DNA of 5,438 bases from Dehalococcoidia bacterium (GCA_023271515.1 JALPXQ010000080.1:1-5438), one strand, 5' to 3'. Shown: positions 1-5,072, counted from the stretch's first letter. Notes: generated from the letters alone by a model not told the origin. Made by a program: numbers and translations.

Positions 1-59
1 TGATGCTGGGTTATAGCTTTTTGGTCTGGCAAGAATGGCATCATTGGCATTCCGCTCCA

Positions 60-90
60 CGGGGTAGGGGACGTCCCCGCCCCGCTTTTT
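60..90 (+). terminator. Terminator-like GC hairpin with T run
   Basis: CGGGG (60-64) pairs with CCCCG (80-84), and GGGG (67-70) pairs with CCCC (75-78) around an ACGT loop. A small internal bulge (TA against G) lies between the two stems, and CTTTTT follows at 85-90. This is the form of a rho-independent terminator reading on the plus strand. It would end a gene lying before the window and insulate the MNT/HEPN operon downstream. The core GGGGACGTCCCC (67-78) is a perfect 12-bp palindrome, so a dispersed REP-like repeat is an alternative reading. Confidence 0.5.
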
Positions 91-257
91 CCCCCTCGGC
101 TGGACAAGAGGCGTCAGTCGTTGCCTTCTGTTCATCGTCAAGTCGTCGACGCCCTATGGGAAATGGTTATTCAAGAGCAAATTCGGAGGAGGGTGACGCA
201 ATTTCGGCCTCCCTAGCAGAAATAACAAAGTAGTATTAGGCAAGAGGAGGTACCTTG

Positions 258-575
258 ATGGTAACTGAAGAACAAATAGATGAAGTCAAAAGAAGAATTG
301 CAGAAGATTTCAAGCCTCAAAAAATAATTCTTTTTGGTTCTTATGCTAATGGAACACCCACAGAGGATAGTGATTTGGATTTATTGATTATTAAAGATAG
401 TGATCTCCCAACACGTATACAGAATCGTAAAGTCAGAAAGATACTAACTGGTTTGAAAATTCCGGTGGATGTGATCGTAAAAACTGCTGAAGAATTTGAA
501 ACATACAAGGATATTATTGGTACCATTATTTATCCTGCAAATAAATTTGGGAAGGTTATTTATGAATCGAGATGA
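258..575 (+). CDS. MNT-type nucleotidyltransferase (antitoxin-like, MntA family)
   Basis: A 105-aa minimal nucleotidyltransferase of the DNA polymerase beta superfamily. The hallmark GSX10DXD motif is complete: G27-S28, then D39 and D41 within GSYANGTPTEDSDLDLLI. A likely third metal-binding acid is D71 in PVDVIVKT. In type VII toxin-antitoxin pairs, proteins of this kind inactivate the partner HEPN protein by transferring AMP from ATP. That role is family knowledge and is not shown here. The ATG at 258 is chosen over an in-frame TTG at 255 because AGGAGG (245-250) sits 7 nt upstream of the ATG. The gene overlaps the HEPN gene by 14 bp, so the two are very likely translationally coupled. The AT-rich composition contrasts with the GC-rich DNA before it, suggesting acquisition as a unit. 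Confidence 0.92.
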   Translation: MVTEEQIDEVKRRIAEDFKPQKIILFGSYANGTPTEDSDLDLLIIKDSDLPTRIQNRKVRKILTGLKIPVDVIVKTAEEFETYKDIIGTIIYPANKFGKVIYESR

Positions 576-999
576 AGTTATTCAGGATTTGGTTAATAAA
601 TGGATAGAGAAAGCAAATAAAGACCTTTTGAGTGCAGAAAGAGAATTGTCTTTTGAAGACCCTGTTACAGAAACAGTATGTTTTCATTCTCAGCAGGCTG
701 TAGAGAAGTATCTGAAGGCTTTCTTAGTATACCATCAGATTTACTTTACCAAAACTCATAGGATAATAGATTTGTTAGAATTATGTGCTACTGTAGACTC
801 TTCTTTCAAAGACGAGTTAGAAGATGCAGATAATCTTACAGATTATGCAGTAGAGGTTCGTTATCCAGATGTTTGGGTTGAACCAGGAATAGAAGAGACT
901 GAAGAAGCTCTTGAAATAGCCGACAAAGTAAAAGAATTTGTTTTAAGCAAGATTGATTTCACCAATGACCATAAGAAGGAAGCGACCAACAGCATCTAA
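562..999 (+). CDS. HEPN-domain protein (toxin-like partner of the MNT protein)
   Basis: A 145-aa all-helical HEPN-domain protein of the PF05168-like type. Recognisable stretches are WIEKANKDLLSAERE (14-28), CFHSQQAVEKYLKAFLVYH (40-58), KTHRIIDLLE (64-73) and LTDYAVEVRYPDVW (92-105). These match the AEKALKA / KTHDL / ARYPD pattern of the family. The start at 562 is preferred over upstream in-frame starts because GGGAAGG (549-555) lies 6 nt before it and because it removes a non-family N-terminal extension. It overlaps the nucleotidyltransferase gene by 14 bp. Such pairs act as toxin-antitoxin or abortive defence modules when the HEPN protein is an RNase. Here the canonical RX4-6H catalytic motif is not visible: R100 is followed by YPDVW with no histidine at the required distance. 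The protein may be a non-nucleolytic or variant HEPN. The identification is secure, the activity is not. Confidence 0.88.
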   Translation: MNRDEVIQDLVNKWIEKANKDLLSAERELSFEDPVTETVCFHSQQAVEKYLKAFLVYHQIYFTKTHRIIDLLELCATVDSSFKDELEDADNLTDYAVEVRYPDVWVEPGIEETEEALEIADKVKEFVLSKIDFTNDHKKEATNSI

Positions 1000-1073
1000 A
1001 CTGTGTTTACGCAAGGGCTAAAGCCACATTGCTCCCTTTGGTCGCAACGTCGCAAACACGCAAGCCGTTATAC
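995..1073 (+). other. attC-like structured site between cassettes
   Basis: Starting at the HEPN stop codon is an imperfect nested hairpin. GTGTTTACG (1003-1011) pairs with CGCAAACAC (1051-1059) with one mismatch, and CAAGGG (1012-1017) pairs with CCCTTTG (1034-1040) with one bulge. Flanking these are TCTAAAC (995-1001) on the left and GTTATAC (1067-1073) on the right, resembling the RYYYAAC and GTTRRRY core boxes of integron attC sites. Both boxes deviate from consensus, and the right arm carries extra unpaired bases, as attC arms often do. The position, between a cassette-like operon and the next gene's ribosome binding site, also fits. No integrase or second clear site is in the window, so this is a candidate only. 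Confidence 0.4.
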
Positions 1074-1098
1074 GCAATAAATCTTTGAGGAAATTGCC

Positions 1099-1287
1099 AT
1101 GAATCTCAAACATTTTACGATATTGATGTATATAATCCTCATAGCCCATCAAATAGAGGAATATATATACGAATTTTGGAAAGTATTTCCTCTCTATGAC
1201 ATGCCAAAAACTATATTTGTAATTTTCAATGTGATGGTGAGTTTAGGCGCTTATGGGCGCGACATCGACAAAATGTTGTCGATATGA
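1099..1287 (+). pseudogene. HXXEE-family membrane protein, 3'-truncated
   Basis: A 62-codon frame starting with ATG at 1099, with GAGGA (1087-1091) 7 nt upstream. The N-terminus is hydrophobic (ILMYIILIAHQIEEY), and HQIEE at residues 17-21 fits the H-x-x-E-E signature after which HXXEE-domain proteins are named. A proline follows about 12 residues later, as in the family. Those proteins are usually well over 100 aa with several membrane helices. Here only the first helix and part of a second (IFVIFNVMVSLGAYG) are present before the frame runs into GRDIDKMLSI and stops, immediately beside the end of the opposing minus-strand gene. I read this as the 5' remnant of a gene cut by the adjacent block. 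Family membership rests on a short motif. The function of the family is unknown to me. Confidence 0.55.
1264..1283. repeat. Perfect 8-bp inverted repeat at block boundary
   Basis: ATCGACAA (1264-1271) and TTGTCGAT (1276-1283) are perfect inverted repeats around a 4-nt AATG spacer. The hairpin lies at the end of the truncated HXXEE frame and 7 bp from the minus-strand gene's stop codon. It has no adjacent T run on either strand, so it is a poor intrinsic terminator. It could be the end, or target-site scar, of the block carrying the minus-strand gene. Confidence 0.5.
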
Positions 1288-2766
1288 TTAAGCGGCGATA
1301 TTCATAGTTTGAAAGATCTTCTGCATTTCAATTTGGATGTTATCATAATGGATGTCCATCTGAGATCGATTTCGTGGTTTGGGGCCGGCTTTGCGCTTTC
1401 CGGCATTTGCCAGCAGAGGAATCAACACCTTTTCTCTCAGAACAATAAAGGCCGTCATTGTGCGCAAACCATCAAGGGTGGCCTCGTAGGAGCGCGACTG
1501 TCGGATGCGGCAAACCAATTCCTTTCCTCGAAGTTTCTTCAGGTCATAGGAGGCTTGGCGGGCTTGATACGGAATATCTCTGTTGCCCATAATTTCCCTT
1601 ACCTTTGCGGCAAGCTCCGATGCGGTGAATGCTCGTGGGTTGGCGGAAAGTGCGATAACAGCTTCCATCACCGCCCGCATTCGGGGCTGGTTAATGTCTA
1701 TACCCGCGACGCGACCAGCACCAACGTTCGATGGGAGGGGCCATGTTTCCAACTTCCCAGCATCGATAAAGGAAACGTCCACGCTGCGCAGAACAGCAAG
1801 GAATCGCTCCAGTATTGCCTTCAGCGACTCTATGATCCGGGGAAACTTGCTGATATCTCTCCCACATGGCAAGTCCCTGCTGTTGTGCACAATGACCTCG
1901 ATTCTCAGCACGCGTTCGCCTTTGCTATAAATCTTGACTGTCATCTTGCCAAAATGGACCTTGAAAACAGTCAGATCATAGGCAGGTCTCTCGACCACTA
2001 CTTCGAAGCGAGGCCCTTTACCGTTTCGGTTTCTCTTGAAGGGACGATGCTTACGCCCAAAGATGGTTTTGATGGTTTTTATATCAAGCGGGGCCCGTGT
2101 GCGGTCAATAACACTCTGGAACACCTGATCCATGGTGTGCCCACGCGTAAAGAGGAGATTCCGGCTGTACTCTCCCTGGTAAACCGAATACGAATAGCCG
2201 AATCCACTTCTCTGCTGCTCGTCCAAGTCCAGGGCAAAGCACAAACACGTCGAGTAAATCCAACGCTCGCAGACCTCAACCAAGCGCCCTACAGAGCTTG
2301 GTGCTCTCATGGTATCTGCGATCTCGGCCAGGCCTGCGGCGTCAGATACATCCGTAAAGCAGTTCCCTTCCTTGATGAAGTCGATGTTCTGCCTCTTTGC
2401 TTGAATTGCCAGATATTCATGTCCATTCAATATGATTTGAGCGTTGAAAGGGGGATGAGGACAGAGTTTGATCGTTATATGCCCCCAGTCCGGGTCCATG
2501 ATGTGAAATGAATAATGATTGACGTAGGGTTGAGGTGTTTTCCTTCGAACGTCGATTGCCCCCCTGGAGAACTGATGCACATCGAAAACCGGTGCGGATG
2601 CACGAGCGACGAGGATACAAAATAGACCTCGGAACGACGAGTCTTGGGGAATATGCTGCTCAGCGATCTCATGTTTACCGTCACCTGGCTTACAATGAAT
2701 CAATGGAATCCCTTCCTTTTTGGCGTAGGGGTGAATCCGTCGACTAAACCGTCCCGCAAGACGCAT
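1288..2766 (-). CDS. Uncharacterised ~490-aa protein with C-terminal winged-helix-like region, N-terminus probably missing
   Basis: A single uninterrupted 492-codon frame that I recognise as a widespread, uncharacterised metagenomic family. Conserved-looking stretches are KHEIAEQHIPQD (31-42), YVNHYSFHIMDPDWGHITIK (81-100), HPPFNAQIILNGHEYLAIQA (104-123), KEGNCFTDV (132-140), ERPAYDLTVFKVHFGKMTVK (259-278), KGERVLRIEVIVHN (282-295) and GIDINQPRMRAVMEAV (355-370). Residues about 378-435 (FTASELAAKVRE, then YDLKKLRGKELVCR and SRSYEATLDGLR) look like a winged helix-turn-helix, suggesting nucleic-acid binding. As I remember the family, members carry additional N-terminal sequence. This frame starts abruptly at an ATG with no ribosome binding site, against the opposing DUF1670 gene, which supports 5' truncation. 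The long plus-strand frames inside it are shadows. No catalytic function can be assigned. Confidence 0.75.
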   Translation of the reverse strand: MRLAGRFSRRIHPYAKKEGIPLIHCKPGDGKHEIAEQHIPQDSSFRGLFCILVARASAPVFDVHQFSRGAIDVRRKTPQPYVNHYSFHIMDPDWGHITIKLCPHPPFNAQIILNGHEYLAIQAKRQNIDFIKEGNCFTDVSDAAGLAEIADTMRAPSSVGRLVEVCERWIYSTCLCFALDLDEQQRSGFGYSYSVYQGEYSRNLLFTRGHTMDQVFQSVIDRTRAPLDIKTIKTIFGRKHRPFKRNRNGKGPRFEVVVERPAYDLTVFKVHFGKMTVKIYSKGERVLRIEVIVHNSRDLPCGRDISKFPRIIESLKAILERFLAVLRSVDVSFIDAGKLETWPLPSNVGAGRVAGIDINQPRMRAVMEAVIALSANPRAFTASELAAKVREIMGNRDIPYQARQASYDLKKLRGKELVCRIRQSRSYEATLDGLRTMTAFIVLREKVLIPLLANAGKRKAGPKPRNRSQMDIHYDNIQIEMQKIFQTMNIAA

Positions 2767-2771
2767 GAGGT

Positions 2772-3650
2772 GTGTATTACCTATTCTGCCTGCAGGAGAA
2801 ATCCTATCCGCAGTGTTTAGCCCTGCGCCTGGCCCAGGACTATGACCTCTCTCCGGTGGAAGCTGCCACCCTCTCTGACGAGCTCATCCGGGAGCGTTCC
2901 CAGGATAGCCCTTCTTTCCTGGCAGACGGACAACTCTGGTATACCGCTCTCAGCAAGGAGGAACCCGCCGGCAAGCCGCTTTCCAAATGCCAGAAGGTTA
3001 GAGTGCGACTTACCCTCTTCTCCCTTGATGACCTGTCTATCACTGAGCCGGAGATGCGCCGTCAACTCCTGGTGCACCGTCTCTCCTGGGAGGCCTATGA
3101 GCAAGCAGCTGTTCTCACGGTGGAGGACCTGGCCCGCCTGCTCATCACCAGTGAGAGAACTATCAGCCGTATCCTGGCTATCTATTCCAAACAAGGCGTC
3201 TTCATCCCCACCAGAGGGCGTGTGCGAGACATTGGCCCAGGGGTCTCTCACAAGTCCCAGGCAGTGCACCTCTATCTCAAGGGCTTCACCCCTACCGAGA
3301 TCGCCACCCGCCTGGGACATCACCTCAACTCCGTAGAGCGCTACCTGGATGACTTCTGCCTGGTGATGATGGGGCTGGAGGAAGGCTATTTCCCAGCCCG
3401 CATCGCCCGCAATGCCAGACTCAGCCAGAAGCTGGTGGAAGAATATGCCTTTCTCTACCACCGGTATTCGTCCCACCCTGAATACGCCTCCATCATGGCC
3501 CGCCTTCGGGAGCGCCTGGCCTATCTGCTAAAAAAAGCCTCCTCGAAGGGGGAGAGATATATGGGGAGGGCTTCAGACCATGACCGACAAAACAAAGCGC
3601 CTCCTTTCCAAGTCTATCTTCGGTGTTTTTCAGCAGAAGTCGCTGTTTAA
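2772..3650 (+). CDS. DUF1670-family protein, paralogue 1 (multi-HTH, predicted DNA-binding)
   Basis: A 292-aa protein matching the DUF1670 family, whose function is unknown. A first HTH/winged region lies at about 114-150 (VLTVEDLARLLITSERTISR, ending PTRGRVRDIGPG). A second HTH is at about 160-196 (HKSQAVHLYLKGFTPTEIA, then VERYLDDF). A third possible one is at 207-232. The N-terminal 110 residues are family-specific. The only available in-frame start is GTG 2772, preceded by an in-frame TGA at 2766-2768 and with GAGG just 1 nt away, too close to serve as a ribosome binding site. Aligned by eye with the second paralogue, about ten N-terminal residues are missing, so the 5' end was probably clipped at the junction with the minus-strand gene. 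It overlaps the next gene by 71 bp, and the last 30 residues look unconserved. Without its own promoter or ribosome binding site, it may not be expressed. Confidence 0.8.
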   Translation: MYYLFCLQEKSYPQCLALRLAQDYDLSPVEAATLSDELIRERSQDSPSFLADGQLWYTALSKEEPAGKPLSKCQKVRVRLTLFSLDDLSITEPEMRRQLLVHRLSWEAYEQAAVLTVEDLARLLITSERTISRILAIYSKQGVFIPTRGRVRDIGPGVSHKSQAVHLYLKGFTPTEIATRLGHHLNSVERYLDDFCLVMMGLEEGYFPARIARNARLSQKLVEEYAFLYHRYSSHPEYASIMARLRERLAYLLKKASSKGERYMGRASDHDRQNKAPPFQVYLRCFSAEVAV

Positions 3651-4407
3651 TATCCTGCGCCGAGAGCTGGTGCTCGACTTCGACTATGACAACAAACTGG
3701 CCATCGCCGATGTGCTGGCCGAGAGGATGCTGAAGCTCTTTGAAGAATATGCCCCCGACCGGGAAAGGCTGCAGCCCCAGCAGATCGTCTGGCTGGCCGT
3801 AGATGATTCTGATCCCCCAGCCTACGGCAAGACTTTGGCCGATACCCAGCAGCGCACCGTGATCCTTGACTTGTGGGCCAAAGAGGAGATCGAGAAGCTG
3901 GCCAATGGCACCAGGCCCAGACTCTTGCTCCCCCAGAGAGTAGCTCGCCTCTGCCAGCAGGCCTACCAGCAAGGGGGATTGCTCACCATGACTGACCTCT
4001 CCCTCATCCTGGGTGGCTCCAGTTCCACTGTGCGCCATGCCATGCACACCTGGGAAGAGGCTCACGGGCAACTCCTCCCCACACGCAGCACCATCCATGA
4101 CCTGGGCTCTATCATCAGCCACAAGAGGGAGATTGTGGCCCTGCACCTTCAAGGCTACCTTATCAGCGAGATTGCCAGGATGACTAACCATGACCCCCAC
4201 AATGTAGACCGTTACCTCAGGGACTTTGAACGGGTCTACGATATGGCCAGGGACGGGGCCTCCCTGAACAAGATTTGCTTCCTCACCGGCCTCAGTCCCC
4301 GACTGGTCAAAGAGTACTTCAAGATCATCCAGGGGCAGGGGCTTCTCCCTGAGCCGGTTCCACCTGCATCGCTTAGCAGAGGAGATAAAACTCATGATCC
4401 GACCTGA
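3580..4407 (+). CDS. DUF1670-family protein, paralogue 2 (multi-HTH, predicted DNA-binding)
   Basis: A 275-aa DUF1670-type protein, diverged but colinear with the gene before it. The shared core is PTR-x(4)-DLGS-x(2)-SHKREIVALHLQGY (168-193) followed by EIARMTNH (197-204) and VDRYLRDFERVY (209-220). This is the same layout as PTRGRVRDIG / SHKSQAVHLYLKG / VERYLDDF in paralogue 1. An upstream HTH (LLTMTDLSLILGGSSSTVRHA, about 134-154) and a possible third one (LNKICFLTGLSPRLVKEYF, 229-247) suggest a DNA-binding protein acting in the cytoplasm. The start at 3580 has a good ribosome binding site, GGGAGGG (3564-3570) 9 nt upstream, placed inside the end of paralogue 1, so the two form one transcription unit with likely translational coupling. 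The keeping of two diverged copies in tandem suggests a heteromeric or sequentially acting pair (inference). Confidence 0.85.
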   Translation: MTDKTKRLLSKSIFGVFQQKSLFNILRRELVLDFDYDNKLAIADVLAERMLKLFEEYAPDRERLQPQQIVWLAVDDSDPPAYGKTLADTQQRTVILDLWAKEEIEKLANGTRPRLLLPQRVARLCQQAYQQGGLLTMTDLSLILGGSSSTVRHAMHTWEEAHGQLLPTRSTIHDLGSIISHKREIVALHLQGYLISEIARMTNHDPHNVDRYLRDFERVYDMARDGASLNKICFLTGLSPRLVKEYFKIIQGQGLLPEPVPPASLSRGDKTHDPT

Positions 4408-4501
4408 CCTCGCCTCGACCTGTTACTTGAAACGTTCCCCCGAGCCCGCCGGGCTGTCAGGGGCGAGCGCAAGCTCGGGCAAAGCCTTCACCGCTATGTA
4501 G
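4394..4501 (+). CDS. Small ORF or 5' stub of a third gene downstream of DUF1670 pair
   Basis: A 35-aa frame (begins MIRPDLASTC, ends GKAFTAM) starting at ATG 4394, with AGAGGAG (4378-4384) 9 nt upstream and overlapping the end of the DUF1670 gene by 14 bp. The start layout is that of a genuine translationally coupled gene, but the frame stops inside the first copy of the 37-bp tandem repeat. Part of the peptide (ASTC, then PEPAGLS) is encoded again in an open frame at 4609-4664 by the 197-bp-offset duplicate. It may be a short peptide gene, or the surviving start of a longer third gene broken by rearrangement. I do not recognise the product. Confidence 0.35.
   Translation: MIRPDLASTCYLKRSPEPAGLSGASASSGKAFTAM
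4412..4467 (+). repeat. 56-bp direct repeat, copy A
   Basis: Begins GCCTCGACCTG (4412-4422) and ends with a 29-bp GC-rich block (4439-4467). The block contains the palindrome GCCCGCCGGGC and ends in GTCAGGGGCGAG. Both blocks recur exactly 197 bp downstream with one substitution in the 29-bp block, while the 16 bp between them have diverged. CCCGAGC (4439-4445) can also pair with GCTCGGG (4473-4479), giving an alternative to the local GCAA-loop hairpin. Confidence 0.75.
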
Positions 4502-4566
4502 ATGTCAAGAGCCTTGAGCTACCTTCTTCGCTATGTAGATGTCAAGAGCCTTGAGCTACCTTCTTC
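4492..4566 (+). repeat. 37-bp tandem repeat, two identical units
   Basis: Unit 1 is 4492-4528 and unit 2 is 4529-4565, identical and directly abutting, with one further matching base at 4566. Each unit begins CGCTATGTAGATGTC, ends GAGCTACCTTCTT and carries a small hairpin, TCAAG-AGC-CTTGA. There is no spacer, so this is not a CRISPR array. Perfect identity suggests a recent slippage or duplication event, or iterated binding sites. It interrupts the two 56-bp copies and ends the small ORF. Confidence 0.85.
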
Positions 4567-4607
4567 CAACAGTTGCCAATTCTGGCAGATGACTTCTACT
4601 TTCACCC

Positions 4608-4698
4608 TGCCTCGACCTGCTGCCCGGAGACTAATCCCGAGCCCGCCGGGCTGTCAAGGGCGAGGGTTATAATCTTAAGCCAGGTCCAGGTCGAGGCA
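4608..4698. repeat. 91-bp segment bounded by 12-bp inverted repeats
   Basis: TGCCTCGACCTG (4608-4619) and its exact reverse complement CAGGTCGAGGCA (4687-4698) bound a 91-bp segment. Eleven bases of the same motif also occur in direct orientation at 4412-4422, just after the DUF1670 stop codon, so three copies lie within 290 bp. The right copy ends within about 50 bp of the channel pore sequence. This is the arrangement of a MITE or of nested transposon ends. No target-site duplication is evident immediately outside the repeats, and no transposase is visible. Confidence 0.5.
4609..4664 (+). repeat. 56-bp direct repeat, copy B
   Basis: Second copy of the 4412-4467 segment at an exact 197-bp offset. 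GCCTCGACCTG (4609-4619) and the 29-bp block (4636-4664, GTCAAGGGCGAG at its end) are kept, and the 16-bp interior differs. The first 11 bp double as the left half of the inverted repeat pair. The motif GGCTGTCA inside both copies (4452-4459 and 4649-4656) appears a third time at 4711-4718, at the edge of the channel remnant. Confidence 0.7.
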
Positions 4699-4712
4699 CT
4701 CAAAAATAGTGG

Positions 4713-4726
4713 CTGTCATTTGACAG
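4713..4726. repeat. Palindrome at the edge of the channel remnant
   Basis: CTGTCA-TT-TGACAG is a perfect inverted repeat with 6-bp arms and a 2-nt centre. It lies between the inverted repeat end at 4698 and the first recognisable pore codons. CTGTCAT recurs at 4738-4744. It may mark the recombination breakpoint that removed the first part of the channel gene, or be an operator-like site. No promoter is evident. Confidence 0.4.
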
Positions 4727-4731
4727 TATTA

Positions 4732-4971
4732 TCAAGACTGTCATCATTAACTACTGTTGGCTATGGTGACATTTATCCTATCACCCCGATAGGAAAACTC
4801 TTGGGAGCAATAATAGCTCTTTTGGGGATTGGAATGTTTGCATTACCCGCAGGAATACTTGCTTCTGGTTTTGCTGAGGAAATCCAAAGAAGGCAAGAAA
4901 AAGGAAGAATTTGTCCGTATTGTGGAAAGGGTATTGATGGACCGCCAGAAACATCGGCTAACAGCGGATAA
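4732..4971 (+). pseudogene. Voltage-gated-type K+ channel, 5'-truncated (pore and C-terminus only)
   Basis: The last 79 residues of a bacterial K+ channel of the ion-transport (Ion_trans / Ion_trans_2) type. The potassium selectivity filter LTTVGYGD is intact (residues 6-13 of this fragment). It is followed by IYPITPIGKLLG, one membrane helix (AIIALLGIGMFALPAGILA, 26-44) and the typical cytoplasmic ASGFAEEIQRRQ. The C-terminus carries a CPYCGK half zinc-ribbon-like motif (61-66). The voltage-sensor helices S1-S4, S5 and most of the pore helix are absent. Upstream in this frame there is only repeat sequence, and the nearest start (TTG 4573) has no ribosome binding site. In another frame, codons at 4719-4730 read FDSI, resembling the channel pore-loop lead-in, which hints at a frameshift or small deletion. 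A functional channel cannot be made from this fragment alone. The family call is firm. Confidence 0.85.
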
Positions 4972-4996
4972 AAGGGAAATCAAAGATTCCCCCAAA

Positions 4997-5017
4997 TTGC
5001 CTTCGGCAACTTCTTTT
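4997..5017 (+). terminator. Weak hairpin with T-rich tail after the channel gene
   Basis: TTGCC (4997-5001) pairs with GGCAA (5005-5009) around TTC, followed by CTTCTTTT (5010-5017). It lies 25 bp after the channel stop codon and before the next gene, as expected for a terminator. The stem is only 5 bp and the T run is interrupted, so termination would be inefficient. A 9-bp direct repeat, TTTGTCCGA, follows at 5015-5023 and 5029-5037. Confidence 0.3.
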
Positions 5018-5072
5018 GTCCGAGAGACTTTGTCCGAAATCGCCCTAAAAACACTATTGAAAAGGAGAAAAT

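Larger units (their letters stand above)
4408..4731. other. Repeat-dense segment, no complete gene
   Basis: Apart from the small ORF at its left edge, this stretch holds no supportable gene. It contains two diverged copies of a 56-bp segment, a 37-bp tandem repeat between them, a 12-bp inverted repeat pair and several short hairpins. The hairpins include GCCCG-C-CGGGC in both 56-bp copies (4444-4454 and 4641-4651), CGAGC-GCAA-GCTCG (4464-4477) and TGCCA-ATTC-TGGCA (4574-4587). It separates the DUF1670 module from the channel-gene remnant and looks like the terminal or scar region of a mobile element. Confidence 0.6.

Noticed and set aside
3..233. Open frame of 76 codons at the left edge, and another open frame from 4 to 216 with no start in the window
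   Set aside because: The first has Arg/Ser/Pro-rich low-complexity translation, no ribosome binding site, and runs through the terminator-like hairpin. The second could be the tail of an upstream gene but shows no family motif I recognise.
1309..2511. 400-codon plus-strand open frame opposite the minus-strand gene
   Set aside because: Its translation shows no family features, while the minus strand has clear conserved motifs throughout. It is an antisense shadow.
2817..3476. 219-codon minus-strand open frame opposite the first DUF1670 gene
   Set aside because: It is a shadow of the DUF1670 coding frame, with no ribosome binding site or family motif.
3493..4395. 300-codon minus-strand open frame opposite the second DUF1670 gene
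   Set aside because: Its Gly/Leu/Gln/His-rich composition is typical of the complement of a GC-rich gene. The plus strand carries the recognisable HTH motifs and ribosome binding site.
4492..4566. CRISPR-like repeat
   Set aside because: The two 37-bp units abut directly with no spacer, and there are no further units or cas genes.
4573..4731. Upstream extension of the channel frame to TTG 4573
   Set aside because: The extension is translated repeat sequence containing an inverted repeat end. It has no ribosome binding site and no membrane segments, so it is not part of the channel protein.
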